From: Zymoseptoria tritici IPO323
Taxonomy: Eukaryota > Ascomycota > Dothideomycetes > Mycosphaerellales > Mycosphaerellaceae
Direction of reading: 5' to 3'
NCBI RefSeq assembly: GCF_000219625.1
Contig: NC_018213.1
Span: 2,536,055 to 2,600,054 of the forward strand
Length of the DNA: 64,000 nt
Each line of letters begins with the position of its first letter. Position 1 is the first letter of the stretch. Under the pieces are notes generated by a model, which was not told the DNA's origin, ran no database searches, and saw only the letters and a program-made list of their open reading frames with translations. Positions 45,135-56,618 of this stretch are shown here, piece after piece. The translations under genes and the position numbers were made by a program.

Positions 45135-47540
45135 TCAAGCATCCAACTCCATCATCGCAGCACTCATGTCAGGGTCTTCGCCCATGTCGAACTCATCATC
45201 ATCACCGTTGCGCTGAGCGTCAGCCATGACTTGGTCGCCTGCATACCCATCAATATCGGCGCCGCCATTCAGCTCCTGCAGCTTCTCCTGCGCATGCTGT
45301 TTACTCTGGTGCTCCATCAAGTCCTCGTAGCTCCACGTACTGATGCCATCCTGCAATTTCGCGGGGAACGGCTTACTCATGTTCTTCAAGAACTTCTTCG
45401 CCGCAGCAACGGCCTGGTCGACCGACATATTTGCGTCGCTTTCCATCATCGCGCTGCCGATCCACTTCGGGAGCTGCGTGCGCTTCTTGGCGAATCGCTT
45501 GTCCGCCATCACCATGACTCCGTAGTCGTCCTTACCGCGCAGGACACGACCCAGACATTGGGCGCAGTGTCGCATGGCGTCGAAGGATAGGAAGTCGTTC
45601 TCTCTGATGCGGTAGGTCTCTCGTAAGAACTCAAGACGAGCTTTAAGAATCCTGGACTCGGTGTATTGGAAGGGTACGCCAATACATAGCACGGTTCGAC
45701 CGTAGTGGTGGTCGAAATCGATGCCTTCAGAGACTTTGCCACGGGCGACACAGAGTAGCACTGCGCCTCTGCCGTTGCTGCAGGCTGTTCGGTACGTTTC
45801 GAGCGCAAGAGAGGTTTCCTGACTATCTGGTGTCTCGACCAGGATCAATTTGCTTTTCCAGACTTGGTCGAGGATTCCCATTCCCTGCCACATTGAGATG
45901 ACACTCTCCATGTACAGATATGAAGGGAAGAAGACCACGATGCCATCGGGCGTCAGCTTCGAGAACTCAATGATCAAAGCGCCGTAGTTGCGAATGTTGC
46001 CGGGATCGCTTCGAGTTTGGAAGCCGGAGGACATTTGACCCTGATCTGAACCTCTCGTAACGATCATGGGTAAGAAAGAGCGTCTGGCGAGTGTCATTGC
46101 ATATGATTCTTGCACCACTGCGGTGAAACCCAGCATCTTGGGATACATTTCGAGCGGAGAGATAGTTCCCGACGTGATGATGACCGAGCTGAAGCGGTCA
46201 AAGACTGGCTTGATTGCGATCGCGGCATCGAGACAAGTGAAGTGGAGAATGGGATTCGGGACGGTTGCGGTATCAGATTCATAGGGCTCCAGGATGAGCA
46301 GGAAGCCTGTGTCGTAGGTGGCGACAAGAGTTGCGAACGTCGCGACTTCTTGCAATGGCTGGTAGTCTTCGATATTGCTGAGCTCCAACGTGCGCACAAG
46401 TGAGGTGAGTCGTTCGGCACAGAAGCGTAGAGGCTTCTTCTCGATGAATGTGAGTTCCTTCAGATGCTGTAAGAAGGAAGGAGGTGTCTCGGAGATGACA
46501 TGCAGAACTTTCATGCGCGTCTTGAGGTACTCGATGAAGCGTTTCAAGAATGCAGTGAAGTGCTCCGCTCGTCGAATATTGCCGGGAATGGCTTCTTTGA
46601 GCAGATCATCTGGGAGCGCCGGATTTGACATGAAGGCACCTTCGTCTCGGGCCTCATCTGCTTCTCGCAGACCCTCCACCAGCTTTGCATATTCGTTCTG
46701 AAGCTTTTCAGCATCAGTATCCTTCATCTCGGTAATTTTCCGCTCCAAGTTGCTGGCTCCTCGAGCGGCCTTCCTCAACGAGTCCTCTGTCAAGTCAATG
46801 CTCAGAGATTCAATACAAACGTTGTCGATGTTGTGAGCTTCGTCAAAAACCACGATGCAATCTTTTGACAACTCTTTCGATACTCTCTCGGCGATCTTGG
46901 GATCCAGTAGATAGTGGTAGGAGTAGATGATCACATTGCAGAACGGCATCATTCGTCTTGCTGTGAAGTATGGGCATTGCTTCTGCTGTTCGCCGTATCG
47001 AAGCATCCCGTCGAGTGTCCAAACGCCAGGCGGGATGAGATTGTGCGGCTCCAGCAGATCCAGGTTGTCGTGATAAATGCAAAGGTCAACATCCTCTCCC
47101 CGCTCCTTCTTCTCCTTCACGAATCCAGCCGTCAGACTTCGACATCTGGAGTCCACCACTGAGCCACTCTTCTCACGCTTCACCGACGGATGTAAACAGA
47201 GATTCTTTCGACTTGTGAGACCAAGACCTCTGAAGTCCTCCACCTCGCCCAGCTGGTCTGCCCGATACTTCATCAAAGCCTTCAATTCCGCCAAAGCCTT
47301 TTCAATCTCGGACATCGTACGAGAGCAGTAGATGAGCTTTCGATGTTCTGGGTAGAACTGCTGGTACGCCACGATGAGCGATAGCAGAGATACGGTCTTT
47401 CCTGTTCCCGAAGGCATCTCCAGTACGCAGTGACCTCCGCTGTCCAGCGTGCGCTTGAGATCGCACATGTATGCATATTGCTCCGGGTAGATCCTGGGAT
47501 ACGGGAAGAGGACCGGGAGGTCCTCGATGAAGAACTTCAT
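45135..47540 (-). CDS. RAD3: XPD/Rad3-type 5'-3' DNA helicase, TFIIH subunit
   Basis: Superfamily 2 Fe-S helicase of TFIIH, needed for promoter opening structure and nucleotide-excision repair. It is a single exon of 801 residues, the usual length. The N-terminus MKFFIEDLPVLFPYPRIYPE is characteristic. Walker A is MPSGTGKTVS at 42-51. The four Fe-S cysteines are at about 115, 133, 154 and 189. The DEAH box VVFDEAHNID is at about 231-240. Motif III-like ITSGTISPLEM and the C-terminal helicase motifs VARGKVSEGIDF and QCLGRVLRGKDDYG are intact. The C-terminus is acidic. Its neighbour on the left is the accessory polyamine-type cluster, so this gene marks the start of the conserved core block. 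It is divergent from the listerin gene. Confidence 0.97.
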   Translation of the reverse strand: MKFFIEDLPVLFPYPRIYPEQYAYMCDLKRTLDSGGHCVLEMPSGTGKTVSLLSLIVAYQQFYPEHRKLIYCSRTMSEIEKALAELKALMKYRADQLGEVEDFRGLGLTSRKNLCLHPSVKREKSGSVVDSRCRSLTAGFVKEKKERGEDVDLCIYHDNLDLLEPHNLIPPGVWTLDGMLRYGEQQKQCPYFTARRMMPFCNVIIYSYHYLLDPKIAERVSKELSKDCIVVFDEAHNIDNVCIESLSIDLTEDSLRKAARGASNLERKITEMKDTDAEKLQNEYAKLVEGLREADEARDEGAFMSNPALPDDLLKEAIPGNIRRAEHFTAFLKRFIEYLKTRMKVLHVISETPPSFLQHLKELTFIEKKPLRFCAERLTSLVRTLELSNIEDYQPLQEVATFATLVATYDTGFLLILEPYESDTATVPNPILHFTCLDAAIAIKPVFDRFSSVIITSGTISPLEMYPKMLGFTAVVQESYAMTLARRSFLPMIVTRGSDQGQMSSGFQTRSDPGNIRNYGALIIEFSKLTPDGIVVFFPSYLYMESVISMWQGMGILDQVWKSKLILVETPDSQETSLALETYRTACSNGRGAVLLCVARGKVSEGIDFDHHYGRTVLCIGVPFQYTESRILKARLEFLRETYRIRENDFLSFDAMRHCAQCLGRVLRGKDDYGVMVMADKRFAKKRTQLPKWIGSAMMESDANMSVDQAVAAAKKFLKNMSKPFPAKLQDGISTWSYEDLMEHQSKQHAQEKLQELNGGADIDGYAGDQVMADAQRNGDDDEFDMGEDPDMSAAMMELDA

Positions 47541-47980
47541 CTTGAATGAAGAGCGAAGGTGGTGGGCGGAACAATCTCGATCATGCTCGCCACAACATAG
47601 CAGTTACGATCAGAAGCACAGCCGATGGTATGCGCGTTCGTGTCCGGGTCAGCCTTGATGTCTCTGGAAGCGTTCAATGAGGAGGAGGTGAATGTTATTG
47701 ATGGCCGAATGTTGAAGATGACTTCAGCAGCGATCGGAGCTAGTACCTGCTTAAGTAAGCCGCTGCGATGCTAGCGCCAACCTTATCTCGTTGGAGCGTC
47801 ATTGCCAAAATTGAGAACCTAAACCGTCAACGTCGAATAACCTCAGCTTTTACATTCACCTCATCTCCTTCCCTAATCCTCCTTTGCGCGACTTTCCTTG
47901 CAGCGGCATTCAGTCCGGAGCTCGACAGATCGACCACAGGAGTGTTGAGGAATCGGGCCAAAGCTGTTTCTTTCGTCATC
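47541..47980. other. Divergent promoter region, XPD / listerin
   Basis: 440 bp between the XPD start and the chosen listerin ATG. The listerin frame stays open upstream to 47768, but the peptide there is unlike any listerin N-terminus. No other gene is seen. Confidence 0.5.
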
Positions 47981-50900
47981 ATGAGCCGGAAATTCAAGTC
48001 GCAAGCAAGCAGTGGCCGAGTGGGCACTTTTGGCAATTCGGGATTCGGCTCGACACAATCATCGACATTGTCATATATTCAGGAGCCTCTCGATTATTCT
48101 GGTATCAGTGATGCTAACGTTGTGGTTGCCTTGAAGAATCTCACGAAGAAGGACAGCACGACAAAGACCAAGGCATTGGAGGATCTGCAGGCCGGGCTTG
48201 TGACGGACAATGATATCAGTGATGCACTTTTGGAGACTTGGGTCCGTCTATTTCCTCGTCTGTCGATAGACAATGCCCGCAGGGTCCGTCAATTGGCGCA
48301 TTCTTTGAACGGTCAGCTATGCGCAAAATGTGGGAAGCGTGTGGCGAAGCATTTGCCCAAGATCGCTGGCGCCTGGCTCTCGGGACTATTTGACAACGAT
48401 CGAGCTGCCGCGAAGGCTGCGCAGGATGCTTTGTCAACGGTGTTCCCAAATCAGGAGAAGATTCAAGGTCTTCGGAAAGCTTTCCAGGAGGCCATTCTGG
48501 AATATTGCCGAGATGCTCTTCTCAATGAGACTGCACAGACACTAAGTGATGAGCGTGCTGTGAGCGTAGAAGACGCTCAAGCAACACATGCGCGGGTTGT
48601 GTCCACCAGCATCTCCGTTGTCTCGAGTCTACTGGAACATCTGCCATCTGAAGAAGTTGCGAAACAAAGCTATCTTTACGAAGCAGTGTTCGGCGACAAA
48701 GGCTTTTGGGAGAACGCTGCGCATTCAGACTCCACCGTTCGGAAGGCACTTCATCGTTTGGTCCGAGTATGCTTGAACAAACAGCCCGCATTCGTTAGCG
48801 ACAACTTGAAGCTGGTCTCGCATGCGTTCCTTTACAAAGCTCTACCTTCAGATCAGACTGGATCGAGTCTGGACTACGCACAGACCTTGCATGTCCTTAC
48901 AAGAGAACTTCCTACGGCGTGGACTGAAGCTTACACTGGCAAGAAGCCCGCAATGTCACGCCTCCGGCAGTGTCTCAAAACCGGATCATACTCCGGACCT
49001 CCAGGCTTTTGGGACGCTATGAGCAACGTCTTCCAGATATTGCCAGCTGAAGTGCTGCCGAAATCGTACGATGAATCTGCGGATCTACTGCTTGCAGCAC
49101 GAGATGGTGTTACGAGGAAGGAAGAGCGCTTCAACGCATCCGCCGCATGGCCAGCATACTTCACGCTCGTTGACCTCGCGGCTCGGCAGCTGTCAAGCGA
49201 AGACTGTGACAAAATTCTCCAAAATTTCGCAGTGCCTCCTATCAGCCAATACCTGCAACCTTCGGACGAAACTTCTCAGTGGAACGTGACTGGCGCAAAA
49301 GCAGCTCAACTAGTATCCAAGGCTGCCATGGTCAAGGGTTTTGGGCCGCTCTTAGAGCGCGAATGGCCGGCGTACGCTGACAAACTCATCGAAAGCGCCA
49401 AAACTTCCCAGCCAGAGCAGTCCAAAGACTTTGACAAATCGCAAAAGCATGTTGCCACCACAGGCGAGAGGTGGGCTGACCTCCAAAGAGAATTGTATGC
49501 CACCGCATATGACTTGCCTGATTCTACGAGATCTGTCTTTGCCGACGCCAACGCGAAGATTTTGAGTGAGGCAATTGCGCTGCTGAAGACTCGCAACGGC
49601 AAGCCGTATGGAGCGGCTGCTATTGTCGAGCAGCAACTACGGACGTGCTCCTCTGAACTGTTGAGGGATCAGAATTTCAAGAACACATTGCTCGCATTCT
49701 TGAAGAATGATATGCCAAGTCTGGTATACAGTCCGGCCCAACGGCATTTGACCCGCTGCTTGTATGCAGTCGTTTCAGAGTCTGAGTTTCAAGAAGTCTT
49801 CGATACGACACTGGCGGCCATACTCAGGGGTGACGACACAGACAACTCGAAGACGAAGGCTTTGCATGCGTTCTTTCCGATGAACACTCCTTTGCAAGCG
49901 GTCGAGCTTGCGCGATCGTCTGAAGTACTGCAAAGCTTTCTGACAACACTTGCGATTGCTCACGCTGATGCTTCTTCTGCAAACCTATTCTCGGACCTTA
50001 TGAAGCTTGGTGTCGTAGCCTCTGAGACGTCTGATCGCCTTCTTTCGCAACTGACGGACTCTCTCTCGCTTTCTGGGCCGGAACAGCAGGTGGCCATCAC
50101 AACCTTCGACAAAATCGCCTCCGCCAACCAGCAAGCGCTCAAAGCGTTCATGTCCAGCCCGAATGGAGCAGGCGAACAACTGATGCCAATTGTGTTGAGA
50201 CTGGAGCAGTCTGCAGACGACAGCGTGGCCGAAAAGGCAGCTGCGCTCTCGTCAAAACTGACATCGACGCTTGGCAGCGAAGCAACCGGTGCACGGTTCG
50301 ACATGATCCTCCACAATCTTGAGAAAGTCTCGTCACAATCACTGCCGATGGACACTGTTCTGGAACTGGGCAGTAAGGTGAACGCAGAGAGTGGCAAAAA
50401 CAATCACAGCCTGCCAAACATCGACGTCTTTCGACGGGCAACGATCGCAGTGATCAAGTCTCCGAAAGAGTCTCTTGGACTTCACAGTCCGCTCGGCGGG
50501 GCTGTGCATATTCTGCGGTCGGAACCCTCAAAGCCGTCGCAAGCAGTGGAATACGATGGCGAAGGACTCTCGCAGGCCCTCAGGATGTCCATGTACCTGG
50601 CGTCAACGATCGGCGCTGACATCGCCTCTTTCTCTAGCGGGCACGCATCGGCATATGTGGCGCTTCTTAGCGTCTGCGTCTTGCTGGTCGAAGACTGTCT
50701 GAGTATCAAAGGCGCGAATGCGATGTGGCTTCCAAGCGAAGCGCAAGCATTGGAGCATGAGATCATGGAGTTTGTGAGAGATGCCCATGCTGTACTTGCA
50801 GAAGTCTCCGCAAAGAACGAGGATGAATTCTTCGCCGGTCTTTCGACGCTCAAGGCGGACTCCGGAAAGTTTTCGCCCCTCGCATACTATGCGTCTCTCG

Positions 50901-52829
50901 CGGCAGTCAAGGCGCACGAGAACATCTTTGAATTACAGGGACACGGCACCGATCTGAACAAATCTTGCGAAGACACTCTGCGCACTGTTCGCGCCAGCAA
51001 AGATCCGCTTGCGCTTACAGCGTACATCGTGGAGTACGCACAGCCGCTCACAGGCGCTCAGTATCTCACTCGACTGTGCAACGAGCTGGTCGCCGACCTC
51101 ACCGCTCTTGACATCGAAGCAAAGGAGAGCGATGGGCTTGGGTCGCTCGTCATTCTCAATGCTATCTTGAATTCTCAGGACGATATCAGCTCCACTATCG
51201 CGAAGAATAGAATGGTCTTCATGGTCAAGCACATCATCGCATGGCTGGAATTAGGAACATCATTGGCCGTTAAAGCTGAGGTCTTAAAGGTCCTGACCTC
51301 ATTGCTGCCGAGCATGTCTGACATGTACGGAGAACACTGGGCACAAGTGACAAAGATTCTGATATCTTTGTGGAGTGCATCGCCATCGACAGACGACGAT
51401 CCGATTGTTTCGGAGAGCAAGATCCTTGTCATCAACGCCTCACTGAGACTTTACAGCGCACTTGAACAGCTTACGAGGGCAGAAGAGCCCAACGACGATC
51501 TTGTAGAGACGACGAAGGAGAACAAGGATCAGTCTTTGAACGGTCTGGTGAACTTGCTGAAATCATCCAGCGATGTCTCCGATCTGCATCATCAGCCGCT
51601 GATGATCACCAACGAACTACTCGCACGAACGCTGTCAAAGACGTCCGTCAAGTCCCTGAACGATGCGGAAGACCTATTCCCACTCCTCTACGCTCCTTCA
51701 CACGCCATTCAGAGCGCCACCTTCACATTGCTCCAGAAGCATATTCCAGCAGCTCAGGAGCAAATTTCATTCGATGCTGCGCTGGAGAACAAAACGGCAC
51801 AACTACCCGACGAGCTGCTGTCTCTTATTATCGAAGCACCGACACTCGACACGCTGGCTGATGCTTCATTCGACGTCGCGATGCCTCTTCAACTGCAAGG
51901 CTTCCTCAACAGCTGGCGAGTTCTATTCGAACATTTCAATGGTTCCAGCTATCGGGTGAAGACAGACTATGTGGAGCAGCTCAAAGATGGTGGCTACGTG
52001 AGTGGTCTGTTGAGCCTGACGTTTGACTTTCTGGGCCACACTCGCGGACGACCAGTAGACGCATCCAAGTTTGACGTCAAGCAGTACACCTCGGACTCAG
52101 AACCCAATGTCGAGAGGGATGTCCAGTGGCTACTTACACATCTCTACTACCTCGCCCTTACCCATCTGCCCAGCCTGGTCAAAGCCTATGTTCTCGACAT
52201 CCGCAGCCGTCAGACTCCTCAGATCATCGAGACCTGGACCGCGAAGTACATTAGTCCACTGACCATCACCTCCAGCTTGCAAGAAGTCGCTGATTGGGCG
52301 GAGAAGAGCGTCAAGGACGATCCAGACTATGAGAATATGACTGTCAAGGTTGGCATGCGAAGCCGAGAAGTCAACGTTGCGTACTTGGTGGATGAACAGC
52401 ACATGGCTATCAAGGTCGTGCTGCCCGAAGCGTACCCTCTGGATGCGGCGAAGGTGACCAGCGTGAACCGTGTGGCAGTCAAGGAGGAGAAGTGGCAGAG
52501 CTGGCTGCGCAATTGTCAGGGCGTCATCACATTCTCAGTAAGTCGGACTATACCCTCTGCACGAGTGAGAACTCTACTAACACTGTCTTTTACAGAACGG
52601 CAGCATCACAGACGCTCTCGCCGCCTGGCGCAAGAACGTCAGCGGTACCCTAAAGGGCCAGACGGAATGTGCCATCTGCTACTCCATCATCAGCGGAGCC
52701 AAGGAGCTGCCCACGAAGCGCTGCCAGACCTGCAAGAACTTGTTCCACGCGAGCTGTCTATTCAAGTGGTTCAAGAGCAGTAACGCGAGTACATGTCCGC
52801 TTTGTCGGAATGCTTTCAACTTCAACTAG
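47981..52829 (+). CDS. LTN1: Listerin, E3 ubiquitin-protein ligase of ribosome quality control
   Basis: Ubiquitylates stalled nascent chains on 60S ribosomal subunits. Two exons, 47981-52537 and 52596-52829, with an intron of 58 bp (GTAAGT, branch TACTAAC, TACAG), give 1596 residues. The N-terminus MSRKFKSQASSGRVGTFG matches the listerin start, which is why 47981 was preferred to the upstream ATG at 47768. A long alpha-helical HEAT-like region follows. The C-terminal exon encodes the RING-variant finger: CAIC, CQTC, LFHASCLFKWF, TCPLC. Splicing joins VITFS to NGSITDALAAWRKN, the conserved RWD-RING approach. The gene ends 160 bp from the convergent PNG1 gene. Confidence 0.95.
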
Positions 52830-52988
52830 ATGGGTGTTTACAGCGGCATGACAGCCTTTCGATGCATAATCAAGACTTCAAGACTACGCCTAAGGTATAC
52901 GTCTTGCTGACCTGGAAGATGTTGGTTCTTGACCCTCATGTGCCTTCTCTACTACACATGCTTTGAAGTAGCCTGTCCTCGAGCTATC

Positions 52989-55900
52989 TCAGAATTGACT
53001 TCCGAAACGAGCTCGACGCTGCGATTCCTCGATGACTGCTGCGGCCTTTTCTCCTCCGATGCGTTGCGACGCTTCGCTGCGTCTCGCGACATGGCCCTTG
53101 ATGCTATGCCGTGGGCGTCCATCATATTCTTCCAGCATTCGGGTGATGAGAGCCTCGATCGCGAGCCGTTGCAATGCGAGCTCTTCTCGCTTGTCCTCCG
53201 CCCTGATTATCAGGAGTTCTTGCACGTCACGGTCGGTGCGCCTCATGGCCGTGATCTCTCGAGTGATGTGCCACAAGACTTCTTCAGCGCACTTCGTCCG
53301 CGGGTTTCCATACATGTCCGGGTCGCGAACGTATCGCCTTGTGACATCGCAACAGCCATCGACGGAGAAAGCGATGCAATAAGATAGCTTCTTGCCCCAT
53401 TCTAAATTTGAGCCATTGTTAGTTCTATGGTCAAAGGTATCTTCATGCTCGGGTAGCTCACCTTGAGTGTAAAGCGTCGGTCTATCCCACGCTCCCTCCG
53501 CAACATCAACGTGCACCCATCGTTGCTGATGGACGCTGTATACCTCGGTCCAAACGTGGTCCTCAGCACTCCAGACCAGCCGTACTCGGCTCCCCAAGGC
53601 CCGACAAAGCATTGTGAAGCACGTTGTCCATTCGCCAACTCGACCTCTTCTGGTCTCCAGAAGCACGAAGGCGTCATTGTATCGAGGGAACCTCTCGTGT
53701 GCCTGACACATCTACTCGTCTCGTCAGTACACGTTTTCATGGCTCAGGTTTCGGTGGCCCGCCAATCGAAGTGCGGACCAAGTTGTTGCCAATGTTGCAT
53801 GAATTGATACTTACAGTATTGCTGCATCGGAACAACTCGACTCGAGTAGCACCGCGAGTGCTCTCACCAACAGTAGGCGGGATCATGCCAAGCGCGGTGG
53901 TCGTAGATTCACAAACCGGGCATCGAGGATTATTGACCCACTGGAAGAAGTCTCGTTTGAACCATGTCATCAGGGCGCGGATCACACAGTCTTGATGGCC
54001 CCACGCTGGCTTCGCTACCTTCCCAAGCAGCGAAGCAACGGCTTGGAGAGCGTCTACCTTGGCTTGGGCTTGGTCGTAGATGTACTGCAGAGGGATCTTT
54101 GCAAGAGCGGCATCCAGTAAAACAGGGTCCTCCCAATTGCACGGTGAATTTGACAAGGACATAAGAAGCTTTCGGAATCGGAGGTCTTTGTTCGTGCTAG
54201 GGCTCAGAGATTCGCGCGGGATATTTGTAAGGTGGAGAGTGTGCGGAAGAGTGGTCGCAGTGGTTGAAGAGATGCCTGATACGTCCACCAGGGGATGGCT
54301 CCTGGGGCTGAAGCGTGATGGAGTTACTTGTCCCGCAGGGTCGGAGCCAGAGCTATCTCTCGCGGTAGATGACTGCGCAACGGCTTCCCCCTCAGTTCGC
54401 GACGAGAAAGCCCGAGCATCTTCCTCTACCTTCATAGGAGGAGCATGCACCATGTTTCTCTCCATCTGGTACAATTGCTCGATCAGGCTGACATCGTTCT
54501 CATCAAAGCTGGGATCAGATCGTCCGCGGGAGCGAGAACGATCACGGCCACCCCCAAGAACTGGAGAAGGCGGACGTGAAAATGCGTACGGATTTGACTT
54601 TGTTCGATATAGGTCGATTTCTGCAGACGCATCAGTATTTGTATTGCATAAAGTACACAGGGCCATTGACTTACTAGCCATGGGCGCTTCCCTGTCATAG
54701 CGTGAGAGTGCTGATTGAATATCTGCAGGTCGCATGGTTTCGGGACTGAATTGTTGTCCAAAGGGCGAGCGATTAGGCACTGGGCTAAGCCCCGAAGCAG
54801 GACTGTGTGAGAAGCCGGCGGAGCTGCGTCCTGGTCGACCTGAGGACATGTCGTATTGGCTGAGAGGTCGATACTCAACGCTTTGGCTTTTCGTGATATG
54901 CCAAATCTTGAGGTTTGCCATGCGTTTCTCCGAAAGCATGCGGCGGAATCGTTTGGTGACGTCCGCGGCCCAGTCATCGGAAGTTTGACGTGTACCTGAT
55001 TCTCCAACAGCGACGTCGTCAGCAGTCGCACCGTCGGCAGGACCTTGGGCGCTGCTGGTGTGGTGAGGAACGTTTTGCTCTAGCTCGGAGCAGTGTTCTA
55101 CTGTCAAAAGGCGAATGCTGCTGTCGAATCCGAGCTGAACATCCTTGAGCATTTGGTACGCGGGAACAATGAGTGCCGATCCGTTGTCGGGGTCTCCAGC
55201 TATGATGTGGCCTTCGAGGTTGCCACTTGAGGCACCGATGACCATTGAGCCACAGTCTCCGTTCTCCAGAGTGTCATCAAGATGCACAGTCCAGAGCTCT
55301 TGGGTAATATGACCGCCGGCCAAAGTCATAAAAGCAGGCGTTCCGGTTAACTTACCTTGAGTTGCGCCTTTCGAACCTGTGTACGCAATGACTTCTCCCT
55401 CGAGAGGCCCTTCCGAAGCTACACCTCTCGGCAAGATGTCATGATAGCAGGAATTTGCCGCCGGGTTGCCGTGGCACAACCTCAAATCCTGTTGCTTCAA
55501 CTCGATTAAGCAGTAGTCCAGACAAGACTCTCGCCGGTTCGCCGAGGAAAATCTAACATCTTCTTTATTGAAGAAAGAAACATCTCCGTGATTGCGATCC
55601 TCTCCATCTGCCTTTGTCGATTTAGATCCTGGTGAAAGACATGCTGCGCTCGATCGTACATCAGGTACCAAAGATTCGTCTTGATCGTCGTCGATGTCCC
55701 ATTCAAACGCGGAATCTGTCGGGCTTTCACATTCGAATAAATCGTCTTCAAACTCGTCAAAGGCGTGAGCTGCAGTGGTGAAGTAAAGCAATTCATCGGA
55801 CTTCACAATGGCTCCGACGGTGGCGGGAGCAGCCCATCCATCAGTCGACTTGACATGTATGCGCCGGCCCATCGGGTTGTAACAAGTCGTGTCGCTGTCT

Positions 55901-56373
55901 GCCGAGTGTTCGCCTGCGACATCGGAGTCTCCCATTGCAAGTTGTCTCATTTGGTCCAGATGTGGCGGTCTCGTACAGTCTCCCGTGCGAAATCCAGAAT
56001 AGGAAGCGAGAAGGCCGCTGCCGTCGATTTCGTTCCTCACGGCTTTCCGTGCCCGTGAATCTTTGCTGCAGAAGAATACGGTTGGGCTAGCACACTGCTT
56101 TGTCTTCCCGACCATGTAGGCCGCCCAGATGACCGTCGCCGAGACGATGTCGCCATGCCGCTCCAGGTGAGTTTTGATGCCGCCAGCAAGACGTAGGTAG
56201 GCCTCTCGAGCGTGACCTCGCATCTCCCAGCAATGATGGCGTCCGAGTGTCCTGTAGAATATTCCGATGGAGGCTTCTGGGTCTGGCCATGGTAGCGATG
56301 GTTTCGGTCGGTCGACCACACGGTCAAAAACGCGCATGAGACGGACTTCCAAAGTGGAGGTTGCTGAGTTCAT
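52989..56373 (-). CDS. png1: PNG1 pseudo-enzyme (peptide:N-glycanase family) fused to an N-terminal S1-like protease domain
   Basis: Exons 56373-54675, 54620-53815, 53711-53462, 53401-52989; introns 54, 103 and 60 bp; 1055 residues. Residues 1 to about 430 form a trypsin-like domain: TTAAHAF (His about 203), LDYCLIEL (Asp about 286), NGDCGSMVIG (Cys, not Ser, at about 374), then GHIIAGDPDNGSALIVPAYQ. From about 466, DWAADVTKRFRRMLSEKRM resembles the PNG1 start. It is followed by a Pro/Ser-rich linker, LRFRKLLMSLS, KPAWGHQDCVIRALMTWFKR, the zinc cysteines (CPVC) and the transglutaminase core. In that core the catalytic Cys is Val860 (RRGRVGEW), while His887 (AEDHVW) and Asp904 (WVHVD) remain. 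Neurospora PNG1 likewise lacks the Cys and activity but is needed for polar growth. The fusion rests on one uninterrupted exon and could instead be two overlapping transcripts. Confidence 0.8.
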
Positions 56374-56618
56374 CTTGCGATAGGTGTTGGGTTGAGACAA
56401 GCAGAGAAGAAGTTGAGCGATTAGCACTTGAGGTCGTGGGCTTGCGTACAGCAGCAGGACGAGGTTTTGATTCGCCCGCTCCGTCGTGCATATGCAGCTC
56501 AGCCGCACTGGTTCGAGATCCGAGGCGGCCTCCGCACATCATTGCGAAGTGGGTACGGTAGATGTCTAGATTGCCTCGCTCATTCATCGTACTTCGCCAC
56601 AGTTGAGTTATTACAATC

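Noticed and set aside
47768..47980. A 71-residue N-terminal extension of listerin
   Set aside because: The upstream peptide has no listerin-like sequence, while the internal ATG at 47981 gives the conserved N-terminus.
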